In this document: piece by piece, positions 47,089 to 59,509 of the stretch
How the letters are laid out: each line of letters begins with the position of its first letter
How positions within the stretch are numbered: the first letter of the stretch is position 1
Assembly (NCBI GenBank): GCA_030435675.1
Contig: CM059624.1
Coordinates: 7,278,769 to 7,342,768 of the forward strand
Source: Steinernema hermaphroditum
Lineage: Eukaryota; Nematoda; Chromadorea; Rhabditida; Steinernematidae
DNA length: 64,000 bases
Reading direction: 5' to 3'
Notes under the pieces: model-generated
Told to the model about the DNA's origin: nothing
What the model saw: the letters and a program-made list of their open reading frames with translations, nothing else
Database searches by the model: none
Translations under genes and position numbers: made by a program

Positions 47089-50000
47089 TTAGACGCGACT
47101 GACTTTGGCGGGGCCGACGGAGGACGTCGACGAAGAGTCGGCGTCTCCGTTCTGTGCTCCTGGAGGCGGCGGCGGCGGCGCCCGAGGCTTCGAGTGGCCG
47201 TAGCGTGCCGAGGAACTCTGCGGCGTCGACGTCGACGACCGCTTGCTCACCGGGGTCTCTGAAAGACGTCCTTGTGCTTCGGAAGGGAAGGGGCTAGGTA
47301 CCGTAGTAGTCGCTATAGAGGAAACCCTCGTTGGTGAACCCTCCTGGGACGCTATCGTAGTCGAGGACAGTGGAAAGCGTTTCGTTGGAGAGAACGCGTG
47401 TGGGATAGGAGGAGTAGGAGTTGCCGTCGAGCTGTTCCTGAGTGGGCTACAAGGAGAAGGGTGGACTGGATACGGTACTCAGGGCCTACCAGAGGGCTGG
47501 GAGAGACCTTGTCGCGCTGGCGGAAGAATCCGGGTCGGCCTGCGCGCTTGGAGGAGGCGTCGCTCCTATCGAAGCGCGTGCTCCCGTCCCTAGAGTCGAC
47601 GGAGAGGTCGAAGCCGTCGAGCGGGGGGAAGGGCGTGTCGTTCTGGTACTCCCGCTTCCCCCGGAGCGCCTCGAGCTTCGGAAGAAGGTCCGCGAAGCGA
47701 GGCCTCTTCTCCGGTTCGTAGACCCAGGCCTCTCTTACTACATTGAATCTAGAGAGGCGGTGAAGGTCACGTGACTACAGTAACCTACAGCTCCTCGGGG
47801 CAGTGGGGCGGCTTCTCGAGGGTCCCTCCGTTCTTCACGTACTGGAGTACCTGGAAGTTCTCCTTGTCATCGTAGGGCGTCCTTCCGAGGGTCAGAATCT
47901 CCCAAAGGAGCACGCCGAAGGCCCAGACGTCGGACTTCGTGGTGAAGACGCCGTCGTGCGCGGACTCGGGCGCCAGCCACCGGAGAGGGAGAAAGTCCTC
48001 CCCGTGGATGCGGTAGTACTCATTGGAGTCGATGTCGCGCGCGAGGCCGAAATCGGCGATCTTCGTGACACGTAGCTGCGCGTTTCTCGAGGAGATGAGG
48101 CAATTCCGGGCAGCGAGGTCTCTGTGGACATGCTTGTTCATCTCGAGGTAGGCGCAGCCGCGGCCGATGTCGATCATCATCGTCAGAAGGTCGAGCAGAG
48201 AGAGCTGAGACGGCAGGGAGCCTCGAGGGCGTCTGAAAAAGGGTCAAAGGACTGGAACAGGAGACCTACGAGGAGCGGAGGAACGCGAGGAGGTCGCCGC
48301 CCTCCATGAGCTCGATGATCAAGAAGTTCGGCTCGCTGTCGAAGGAGACGCCGAGAAGGCGAACGATGTTCGGGTGGTCGAAGTTGCTAAAAAACCTATA
48401 GAAGAGGGGTCTGGGGCACGGGCCTACTTCATGAGGATCGCCTCCTTTAGGAACTTCACCTTGTCCTCCTGGCTATGGCCCGTTTTCAGCGTCTAAATCT
48501 TTACCGTAACGCCGAGAACGATTATGTAAGGTAACCTTTATGGCTACACGGACTCCCTTCGGCCCCACCTGGGGCAGATTGCAGGCGACGCCCTCGTAGA
48601 CCTCCCCGAAGCTTCCCTTCCCGAGGAGTTTCGTCTGATTCACGCAGTCCTTCGGAATCCTCGGCAGATCTGAAGTCTCTTTAAGGCATGGAATCGGGAG
48701 AGGCGCCTACTGTTAAGCTCGTTCTGGAGCTCGGGGGGAAGAGGCGCCGCGGGGGACTGCGGGAAGTGGAGGGGCATCGGACTCAGGACGATCTTCTTGT
48801 CGAACTTCTTCTTCTGGCGCCGACGGAACTTTCGTCGGTTGTGGACTGAAAGGGTCTCTGGGTGAGGCACTCATAGCTAGACCTACAATAGAGAAGCGCG
48901 AGGGCGGTGCCTGTGAGGAGGAGAAGAACGGAGACAACGATGGCGATGACCCCCAGCGAAGACGTCGGCTTCTCCTCTCGCATCGACACTGAACTCGGGT
49001 TGAACATGCCTCCGTTTGGGGGCCCTTACCGTCTCCGTCGTTACTGTAGCCGTAGGAGCCGAAGCCCTCGGAGTTGGCGGCTCTAACACGGAACTCCGAC
49101 TTCTTCGGGTCGATGTTGAAGCGCTGCGGGCGCCACCAGAGCTTGTCGGCAGCGATACCCCTCTCGGCGATCTCCCACTCAGCCGTCCGGTTAGGGCGAT
49201 ACTCAACGGCGTATGAGAGCACAGGCGAGCCTCCGTCCGCGCCCGGTTCCTCCCACTTCACGATCCAGCCTTCGGTGTCCTTGAAGGCGACCACCTTCTG
49301 AGGAGCCGACGGCGTCCCCGCTGAAGAAGAAGCTTAAAAGGGCCCTGGGGGAGGACTCTACCTTTGGTCTTCCCCTGTTGCGCCGCCTGGGAGTAGTGTT
49401 CGTCGTAAGACTGCGCCTTGCCAAATGAGTAGCTACCGTAGTACTCGGCGACGAAGCGGAAGTCGTAGGAGGTGGCTGCCTGGAGGCCGCTGATAACGAT
49501 GGTGATCGATTTGAGGGAGGAGTCGAAGGTGGCGTTCGTAGGCGACTTCCAGGAGCTTTCCACGCCACTCTGAAGGAATCGAGGCGTCGAAGCGGCGACA
49601 GAAGAAGGACTCACCAGACGGTACTGGATGGCAACGCTTGTGGGCGCACTCTCAGGCTCCAGTGAGTTCCAGCGGAGCATCAAGGCGTCGGCAGTTGCGT
49701 TGTCGAGGCGCAGCGTCCCCGGGATGTCCTTGGTGCGCACCACCGCCTCCGTCGACGTCGCCTCGGTGTCGTCGGGGAACTGCGACTTCAGGTGCGAGTC
49801 GTGGACGGCCGTCACCCAGAACTTGTAGTCCGTGGAGGGTCGCAGGTTGGAGACCTTCGCGCGACACGGATTCTCGAGGCACGGCACGATATCCGAGTTC
49901 ATCTCAGCGAAGGTCCCCTTCTCGAACTTGAAGGCGCCTACGGCCGAAGGACTCACGATGGATGACGTTTGCTGTGTGATCTGAAGGGTTACGGTAGCCG

Positions 50001-53000
50001 AAGCACCCAGGACTATGTACCTTGTATTTGATCTCCTGGATGGGGGCGTTGGGGGTGGAGGGGATGTTCCAGAAGATCTCGACGGTGTCGGGGGTGAGGG
50101 CGAGAGCCGAGGCGTCCTGGGGGGCCGAAGGGTAGCCGTAGCCCGTGCGGAAGGGCCGCGGCTCGCTGACGCCGCTGATCGCCGAGTAGCGGTTGAACCA
50201 GGATACGGTAGCGTCGTAGCTGCAATGCTCTGTCTCTGGGTCGGCTTCTTCGGCGACTCACTCAGTCTCCTTGTCGAGGATGCCGTTCTCGACGTGGATC
50301 TGGTTCGACTGACTGACGAGGTGCTTCACCTTGTCGGACGCCTTCCTCCGGAAGTTCACTTCGAACTGCGTAGCAGGGAACGAGATCGCGTGGCAGCTGT
50401 CGGAGATCGTTGGCTCCGTTACAGTAACCAGGGCGCCCGTCTTCCCCTCGTTGGTGACGTTAAACTTGATGGAGTTCGAGGAGGGAAGGGTGAAGCAGAT
50501 CCGATCAGGGTAGGGCTGCGAGGACTGGCTCGCTGCGAGGATCTGCTTCAGCGGTGGGTTTATGATCGGCACAGGGGTTACGGTAACGGTTTGACGGTCG
50601 TAGATGAGCAGCTCCGAGGAGGTGACGAAGGCGAAGAGCTTGTCGGCGATCGAGAACGATGAGATGGACTTGATTCCCTTATCTAAAGGGCAGCTTAGAA
50701 GTGCATGGGGGACGGGGAGAACCTCCGAATTTGCTCCAGTCGACGTCGATGTTGGTGCATTTCGCCGAGATGGGGTCTACCGTAATCAGTCCGTTCCATG
50801 TGAGGGCGTAGATGACGGGAGAGCTGGCGCGATTCCAGCCGAAGTCGCCCATGACAGCGGTGACGGTCTCCGAGCGGATGCAGTCGAGTCCGAGGCCGAG
50901 GTTCTGCTCGGTTCCCTTGTGCAGGTCGAGAGAGAAGAGGGAGCCGTTCTTGGTCAGGAGGTAGGCGACACTGAAGTGCGCTGTGGGGACACTGCGAGGA
51001 GGACCTACTTGGTGAACGGGTCGAAGATGAGTTGCTTGGCCTCGCCGGCGCCCGATGAAAGGAGGAGGACCTTCTTCGGAGTGACCACAGAGAGACTCTG
51101 GATGGTCTCCAGGGAGATCTGCATCAGGTGGTGGTTGGCGACGATGAGGAGACGGTTCGCCACCCAGTCGCTGGTCATCGCCTCTATCTGGCTGAAGTCG
51201 CCTCCCAGGGCCACCTTAACCGGTTCGTCAGGGGAGCTTCGAGGAACACCGACCTTGTGGATGACGTTTGAAACGTCGTTGATGTCCAGCATCGCCAAGA
51301 TTGGCTGGACGGTGTCCACCTCTTTCCGGATGGCGTAGAGGTCGTTCCCCACGTAGGCGATCGCCTGGTACTGTACCTGATCGCTCTGGCGCTTCTTGCG
51401 GGCGCTGTCCGTCGTCGACCAGTTCGAGATGGCTATAAGGTTGTTCGTCGAGTCGATAGCGAAGAGTCGCACCAGCGGCCGCACCTCTGTAACACGGAGG
51501 TTCAGGGGCACCCTGGCCGCACACCTACCGCTGCTATCGATGAGGAGGGTATGGGAGAAGGTGCCAACGAAGGTGGGGTCGTTGACGGCGGCGACGGCGC
51601 ACTGCACCTTGCCCGACTTCACGCTGAACTCGAAGCTCGTGCGCCGCGCCGAGACGTTGTCCACGCGCTCGGCGCCGTCGATGGAGCAGTTGACGACGTA
51701 GCCGAGGCGGTCGCCGTTCCACTCCTTCGGCTCGTTCCAGAAGAGGTTGATGATGGCCCTGGCGCCGTCCACCGTCTTCTGCTGCGTAGCGAAGATCTTG
51801 ACTCCCGTTGGCGCCGACGGGGGCTTCGTGGGGGCGCTCAGGCCTGTGCGATTGGCCGATACAATCGTCCAAGCGGTGATCGCGTCGATCTGGACATCGA
51901 AACGCTGTCCCGATATCCAGACGTCCAGAATCCGTTCCGGAATCGAGTAGGTCTGGTTAGGAGAGACGTCGACGGAGCGGTCGCCACCGAAGCGCTCACG
52001 GTAGAGCTCGATCTTGTAGAGGACGTGGCCAGGCGCCTTTATCGGCTGCGTGGCCCAGGAGAGCTCTCCGCGCCTCTGGGCGCCGATGGATATGTCGCCG
52101 GAAAAGATGAAGCGGTTGTCGAGGGGCGCCTCGTCGACGGGCAGGAGGTAGGCGACATTGGCGACGGCGTAGTTCACGTTCAGGGAGCCCAACTTCTTGT
52201 CGCAGGAGCCGACGCGGCGGTCGCTGGTCACGAACATCAGCTTCTCCTGCACCACCGCCAGCTGCCGGATCTCGGGGAAGTCGGCCGCGGAGGCGATGAA
52301 CTGCGGCCGAGGGTCGTGCTCCCCGCGTCCGAAGAGTTGGACACTTCCGTTGCGCGCCTGGAGGAGGTAGAAGACGTCGCCGGACTTGTCGTCCGCTGCC
52401 AGACCCACGACCTCCCCGCACTCGTTCCCTTCGCACAAGTAGATTCTGGAAGGCGCTGAGAGGGCGGGGATACGGTAGGCGCCTACTGTTGGTCGAAGGA
52501 GGAGGTGAGACGGTAGGAAACGATGCTGTAGGAGGTGGCGACGAGGAGTGTCGCCCGACGGGGCATCGCGGCGAGAAAGCGGACGGTGAGATAGTCGAGG
52601 AAACGGTAGCGGAGGCCGTCGGCGTTGGACCGGAAGAGGGAGACCTCGGACTCGGTGGCCGAGTAGAGGAGCCTCGAGGAGTTGTCGAAGGCGATGACGG
52701 AGACGCCGTCCTTCGGCAGGGAGGGATCTGAAGGGCTACTGCATAGGGTGGCGCGGGTAACGACCTACAGGGAGTGAGGTCGGCTATGTCACGGCCGATA
52801 AGGTCAACGATGGCGACGTCGTCGGCACCGCGGACGTAGACGGCGACAGGGGTGCGGCCCTCGTAGGGCGCGAAGGCGCTGTTGATGGCGTTGGCGAAGA
52901 CGGAGCAGACGACGCCGGCGCAGGCACGCACCGAAGCCGTGTACTGCGCCCCGGCGTTGACCAGCAAGAAGGCGTCCGTGGAGTTCGTCGTCGTCATCTC

Positions 53001-56000
53001 CGACGGCGTCGCGTCGCTCTGATCAGACATGAGCCTTATGGCGAAGGTGAGGTTCTTCCACTCGGAGCCCGAAGCTGCAGAGGCGGGATCACGTAAGGGA
53101 TGGGGGAGACGCACCTTGGAAGGGGAGGGAGGCCGGGTGCGTCCAGGTGACGCGGGCCGTGTGTGCACTCATGACCACTCCGATGCGGTCGGGCGGGGGA
53201 AGGAACGCCGGGAGGGGCAGATCCGAGGCGAAGACGAAGTCGACGACCCTCCCGGGGTAGAGGTACTTGTTAAGGTGCAAGCTGTTCCCGCCCTGGGCGT
53301 CCTTCTCCTCGCTGTAGAGACACCCGTCCCAGGGGTGCGCGTCTCCACAGGAGGAGGAGGTCCAGAACCAGCGGTCCTCAACGAGCTTCGACCGCAGAAC
53401 GCCTTTGTACTCTCCGTTGATGGTACGGTCTGCCCGGAGGTCGACTACCGTACTCCGGTCGACCAAGTCGAGTCCCACGAGGGAACCGTTCTTCGCGACG
53501 CCGACGAGAGTGAACGTCGCGTAGTCGACCTCGACGGAGCCGAGGTAAGGTAGCGAGGGGATCTTGTGCTGGTCTCGGAAAGAAAAGGACTCGGGAGCCT
53601 GCGAGGGGAAGAGAGAGGCAGCGAAGAGGTCTCCGGCGCTGTTCAAGTAGTAGAGATACCTGGAAGATACGAAGAGATTCTGGCGGAAGGAAGAAGCACC
53701 CACCCATTCCAGTAGTCGACGGCGATCGACCTGATGAAATTTACGGCATTCGTGGTGAGGGTGGTCGCCGTCTTGCAACTGGCCAGGGAGCAGCGGAGGA
53801 TCCCCTTCTTGTCGAGGACGGCGTAGAAGGCGAATTGGAGGGGGTCGACGGCGATCTGGGAGATGGCGACTCCGTCACCCTCTCGAAGCAGCGTTGACTC
53901 CTCCGAGGTCAGGTTAAAGGAGAAGACGGCGCCATCGCCGAGGCCGACAAGCAGAAGGTCCTTCGAGGCGACGCCGAGCGCCGTAATGTTCTTTTCAGAG
54001 GGCGCCTGGAACTTGAGGACCTCGGGGTCCGTGAGCATCACGAAGTCGTTCGTGTTGGTCATCCTCAGAAGGGACGTCCCGTTCGAGAAGATCAGCTTCG
54101 CCTCAGAGGGAGGGGCGACAGCCACGGGGGCCAGCTCGATCTTGACGGTCACTTCGGGGGCCCCTGCTTCGGCAGCGGCGTCGGAGATCGTCGCGCGGCA
54201 GCAGTTCTCTGTGGGGAGGTCCTTGAAGAGGTGACACGACGCCTTCGTCTGCAAAGGAGGAGGATCGACGGGTACTGTAGGCGGCCTACCTGGACGGTGG
54301 AGATCACTTTGGAATCCAGCGAAGTGAGCACCACCTTGAATTCGGAGTCTCTGGAGTCGGCGCTCCAGCAAACGACGTAGCGACTGGCGCCGAGCTGTAG
54401 CTGGGGGCCGAGGGTCACCGAGCGCGGAAGTTTCGGGTTCACGGACAGCTGGCTGACGAAGGTACGCGAGACGATGATGTTGGAGCGCCATCCGACCGCC
54501 AAACGCACCTGAAACGAGGGTTTTGGGAGGCTCCGCGAGGCACGGTACCTGGGCACTCGAGGACTGGAGGAGGGGGACGAAGCTGGTGAACTGGAGGGAC
54601 TCCCGGAAGGCCTTGTTGTCGATCTGGGTCCACTGCCAGCCGGAGGAGTTGTCGCCGCGACTGTGCACGATCCAGCGGACGTCGGCGGCGGTGATCTCCT
54701 GGATGATGAGCGAGTAGGCCTCCTCGAGGGACCAGACGAGCTTGATGCCCTGCGTTTCATCCATGGAAACGCTCACGGAGACATGATTGAGAAGAGCTGA
54801 AAGAGCTCGGTCTTGGGTACCCTCTCCCAGAAGAAACCTTGGATCTGGTGGAGGAAGATGGCCGAGACGGCCGTGCAGCCCTGTTGGCAGCTGTCGGGGG
54901 CCTGCAGGGATGCGCACCGGGCGTCGCACGTCGAATTGATGGAGTCGAGATCCTGGCATCCGATGTGACACTTAACGGACCTCATAAACACTTTTTCGAC
55001 CCCGGCGACCTACCGCATTAATGCGACACTGGTAGTCGCATTTTTCGAACGGATTCTCCCAGGTCAACTCGTTTCGTTTCAGAGGAACCGCCTGAAGTCA
55101 AAAAGTCAGTAGATAGGGCCTGTCCTACAGTAATCGGGTGTTGTGTGATATGGAATAACAAGATGGCAGCACACACTTTGTAACAAGGAATTCACATTTT
55201 GGTTTGTTTTCACGTAGCTTTCACATCTACAGTACTCCGAGTGAATTCCTCTTTCCTGGCCCGAAAAGTGACGCAACTCGAATTGTGGTCCATGGCGTCC
55301 GCCTCGGGAGCATGCCGTCGCACCCGGCGCTGTGTAATTACCTCTCGTCAATCCCCGCTGTTACCGTAATCGATTGTTTTGCGGCGCGAGCTGTCAATTG
55401 GCAACGTCGCCGCTCTGATTCGCGTGGAATTCGGCCGACGAGGGGCGATCGAGACTAATAACCCGCGCAGTGGACAACGCGGCCTCTTCACCTTCGCCGA
55501 CTTCTTCAAGGTCGTCCGACTTCCGATCGATCGATTAGCCTTCTCCGCCGTTTCGGCGCCGTAGGAAGCCTGCGTATCCCTATGCATCAAGCCGGAAAAC
55601 CGGTTCTGTTCTTGGTGAGTCACCGGAGGCCTCGGATTCCGAGAACTTGGCCCTAGAGGGCGTCGGTGCAACCGTAATCGGTTGAGCGGGGAAAACGTCC
55701 TGAAGATCTATCCACGTGAAGATTCGGTTCCCTCAGCCCCTAACCACCTTTCGCCCTCAGCACTCGGAGTTGGATTAGGAGTGTTCTCCGCATGCTCGCC
55801 TGATGACTCAGAAACGCACCAAAAGACGCCCCAAGAAGCGGCGACTGTACGGATCCAGGGCGCTGAATATTCATCGGACTGTTTTGAATCGATCGAGAGG
55901 TGAACCTGTTGTTCGCTTTCTCGCGCACCCCTAACCAACTCTTCTCACTTTCGCGCAGTAATCGTCTTTTGTCTCCCGCTTCTTCTTCCGCACCCCTAAG

Positions 56001-56128
56001 AACCTAACACGACTCACCAGATTACGGTCGACACAGTGGTCCTGGCAGCGCTGGAGGGAGTTCGAGAATACGGTAGCCGAGGAGAGCGGGGACAGCAGGA
56101 GCAAGAGGAGCGGGAGCGGGCCTAACAT
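47089..56128 (-). CDS. rol-3: Receptor tyrosine kinase of the ROS1/Sevenless/ROL-3 type
   Basis: 26 exons give 2368 residues (human ROS1 2347). Exons from the start: 56128-56018, 55091-55014, 54970-54838, 54796-54549, 54508-54290, 54248-53704, 53659-53115, 53074-52769, 52727-52487, 52445-51529, 51486-51009, 50970-50723, 50682-50262, 50219-50021, 49980-49615, 49569-49362, 49320-49030, 48988-48887, 48845-48711, 48669-48536, 48492-48428, 48386-48270, 48232-47789, 47748-47508, 47446-47302, 47258-47089. Signal peptide, a Cys-rich N terminus, fibronectin III and YWTD-type propeller segments (e.g. [16 protein letters not shown]), transmembrane helix about 1862-1884, and kinase: [23 protein letters not shown] (HRD 2072-2074), DFG 2096-2098. 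The ELNNLPRIPKD entry to the kinase and [19 protein letters not shown] end match ROS1. The tail is Ser/Pro-rich. ROL-3 acts in seam-cell and cuticle development in C. elegans. The first intron (926 bp) is the longest. Confidence 0.93.
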
Positions 56129-56915
56129 CGCCCGAGGTGAGGGGGCCTCCGGAGCTGGCCTGGCACATGCAAACCGCGAACAAGGAACGGTCGCGCAATG
56201 CTGCGACAGTCTTTCGCAGTGCGACTGCGCGACGCCGCCGGTGGGCTAGGCAGGTTCCTACAGGCGGGGCACGCGACGTCCGTTGACCACTCCGCCGACG
56301 TCACTGTTTACCCACGTTCCTTGTTTTTATTAGAACAAGACAAAGGGTACAAAGAAGCGCTCGCTAGTCGGGAATCAAATATTGATGTGATAATCGACGG
56401 GACAGCAATGCACAGCATATCAAACCATCAGTTCCTCTTACACAGCTAAAATGTACAGGACTATTATACAATGTATCTGGGGAGAAGGGAACACATAGAG
56501 TTTTTATAATCATGCGTATATAAAAGTGTTCAGAACACATGAATAGGACATATTAGCTCGGCGGCGAATCCGATGCGCGTAAGTTGTGGCCGCCCGTTAG
56601 TTGCTGAAAAAAAGCATTTTATGAGTGGACAAATAATCATGAATGCTAGAATTTTAAAGCTAGTCTGCCAACAATGGGGGGTAAACAGGCGCCCTGCAAA
56701 GCGAATTTACTGCATATTAGCCAGCTATACTAGTTGAGCGAAAAGCCACACACCGAGAGTGGAGTAGTAGCATCGAGACTCTAGTTATTAGAGTCTAGGA
56801 ACACATATTAATCCCTGAAAGAGAAAATCGATCAGTGAGATACGACCTTCTATCAGAAAGGAAGGATAAAGGGTACTGTGAATAGAAGTAACTAGGACAG
56901 AGACAGAGCAAGCAC
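56129..56915. other. Intergenic, rol-3 promoter and TMBIM 3' region
   Basis: 787 bp. The left part is GC-rich and holds the rol-3 promoter; the right part (56330-56900) is AT-rich and probably 3' UTR of the Lifeguard gene. It includes an alternative last codon segment of that gene at 56597-56603 (see that entry). Confidence 0.5.
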
Positions 56916-58209
56916 TTACTTGGACGCTCCTCCGATGAGAGACAAAAGCATCCAGAAGATGTAGATGATATCCAGGAACACCTGGATCGCGGCATAGATG
57001 TGGTCCTCTGGGGAGATTTCGAATTTGCGGCCGCCCATGATCATCTATAAGAAGGCGTTTAAGTTAGTTTATTATAAACTCCACTTGCCTGAATGTCGAT
57101 TGCCAAGTAGAACATGAAAAGTAGAGCAGCCAATCCAGCATAAATGGTGTACAGCCATGTGACACGGAAGATGAAGACGGAAAGCATGGCGACAAGTCCG
57201 AAGATCATGAGGACCATTGAGAAGATGAAGACAATTCCCATCATGCTGGTGAGGTCACGCTTGGTCGTCGCGGAAAAGATGATGATGCTTCCACAGCAGA
57301 TAGTCGTGATGATGAGGGTCAGAAGCACGGATACGATGTTGTACATCGAGCAAATCATCATCGTCATATATCCAATCGCCAAGGTCTGAAATGACGGAAG
57401 AGATTACATTTCAAATTGAGGGATTCTCGAAACTCACCAGAATCGCAGTCATGATCAAATTCGAGGGAAAGCTGCGGCGCACACTTTCACAACACATCAA
57501 AGCGATGTATACGCCGAGGAACGTAACACTAGAAAGAATATCCGTTTTACTATATTCATTCACAGTCAACTTACTAGCTGACCCAGTATAGTGCGATGTT
57601 GTGCCGAATATAAGTCTGGACCGGCTGATGGATGAATGGGATCGCTGTCATAATCGCCACAACTCCCAACTAAAGTACAACACTAGAAGAACACTTGACC
57701 AATCACCGTACCATGATGGCGACCATCGTGAAGACTTTGCGGATGAACGCTGCTCGAATGGTTTGATCGCTAAAGCCGAGATTGTTCTTCGGCATATTTC
57801 CGGATTCCACATAGGTATCGTTCATCATTCTTGGAGCCATGGGAGGTGGTGGCATATACCCTGCAAAAACATGGTTTAAAAACTAGCTGAGTGATAGAAC
57901 AGCACAGCATCTTGGTCACGAGTTCTGTCACTAGTGAAATACAAATAGCGTGCGCTTTAAAGCACGCAATGCTTCTTATCTTAAGTGATTCATGCAGACG
58001 ATCACATCATATGCATTAGTCAGAAACGGAAATTTAAAAACAGGACAACTCCTGAACGCCACCTTTTAGTTATCATATTACCCACCTCCTTGCTGTGGAT
58101 TGTTCACGTTCCACCCGGGTTGAGTTGGTGCTTGTTGATACGGGTTGTTCATGTTTGGGTTGTATGCGCCCTGCTGGTATGGTGGCTGACCGGCGTAGTT
58201 GTAGGACAT
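56916..58209 (-). CDS. Lifeguard/TMBIM (Bax-inhibitor-1 family) protein
   Basis: Six exons (58209-58086, 57860-57712, 57669-57575, 57528-57438, 57385-57089, 57044-56916) give 294 residues. A Pro/Gln/Asn/Tyr-rich cytoplasmic N terminus of about 65 residues is followed by FIRKVFTMVAIM and seven hydrophobic helices; the late YLAIDIQ and EDHIYAAIQVFLDIIYIF motifs are those of the BI-1-like superfamily, Lifeguard branch. These are ER/Golgi/plasma-membrane proteins that modulate calcium and cell death. Intron 5 (57045-57088, 44 bp) is GC-AG with the ideal CAG-GCAAGT donor. The end is ambiguous: the frame stops at 56916, but AA-GTAAGT there is a strong donor and TTTTTTTCAG at 56604 would add a mini-exon ending Asn-Asn-stop. 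Confidence 0.9.
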
Positions 58210-59509
58210 TGGCAAAGTAAAAGATCTAAAACATAAACGGTGAATGAGTACATGGGTTAACGGGCGCGAACATTCCACGCGAAATCGATTTCGCACATCC
58301 ACGAGCACAAACACGAACCTGTTCCGCGCCAGCAGGAGTCAACGCGTGCCACCGGACAGTAGACGGTTAGTGAAGGCAAATGGCGAGATCGGGTTGGCAG
58401 TATCGCTAACGGATGGCAAAAACTTTGGTTGTCATGGAGACAACATTGAAAACAACAGAACTTCCAGCCGCAAGAGGTTCCACTCGATGTAGCGCGCCTC
58501 TGGGCCCACGCTTCTCGCGATTTCGCAAGCGCCGCTTTTGCGTAGCCGCGCCGCATGAACCGTTCGCTTCGATGCTGACGGCGAGCGTGCCTGACGCATC
58601 ACAAAAAGCAAATATCCCAGAAGCTTCACAACAACAACAGAAAAAACAAAATCGGAGAAGGAACAACATGGTGCGCATCCGCCCTGTGCGCTCCATTCAC
58701 GGCAATAAGAGCGCACGGATCGGTCGGTTCTCAGCTGATCAAGATCCGCAGCAGCAACTGCCTCCGCTGCCTCCGCCAAGCATCCTCGCACCTCGAGACG
58801 AGTAAATACCTCAAATGCGCCATAATCGATCGCGTCGCCTGCCACCAAGACGACGAGGCGACGCTGTTGATATGGCGAGCGACTGGCAGAATCCAGTTGA
58901 AGGCGTGCTGAATCATCGCCCCCAGCGTTTGTGACTAAAAAACAATTGCGAAATGCTTTTCTGGAAGTGGGAGAACGGCGAAGACGCGTTGGCGAACGGC
59001 GCGCTAATCTGCTGCGCGGAGGACTTGTATGGTAATTATGTGAACTACTCTTTCCAGAACGTGCTTTTCTTAATCCGTGCACTTTTAACTCTTGACGTGA
59101 TACTATATTCGTAAATTATGTGTTAACTCTATTTTACAACATGCTGGTTTGTCACGTCCCTGAGAACTCTGAGAGTTTGCCAGAGGGAGAGGCTTTGTGT
59201 TCTAATCACCTTTCGATAAAATGCTTGTTTCTATTTAAAGTGCTTGCAAGCTGCTTAGGATTTGCGTCGATTATGACATCGACAAGACCTTCTTTATCCT
59301 CCGCTAATGTATCGGAAATTAGAAATGAGGGCAAGGAGTTTCTTTGTCGTGAATACAGTAACCCTCAACCCATAAATTCCGCGATCGTAATTCGAGAGTT
59401 TTCAAAGTGTTTTTACTATTTATCAGTCGTTCTCCAAAAATATGTCGTTTAAAATAATTATTAAAGCGTTTTCAGATCGTTGGATTAGCTTCGAGTCGGC
59501 ACCGCTCTG
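58210..59509. other. 1.3-kb region without a supported gene
   Basis: Between the TMBIM start (58209, leftward) and the P450 stop (59510). Long open frames at 58413-58805 (+) and 58432-59082 (-) overlap each other on opposite strands and resemble no protein. The right part (59040-59470) is AT-rich and likely 3' UTR of the P450. Confidence 0.5.

Noticed and set aside
58432..59082. 216-residue open frame (-)
   Set aside because: Overlaps a 130-residue frame on the other strand, no family resemblance, no plausible start context.
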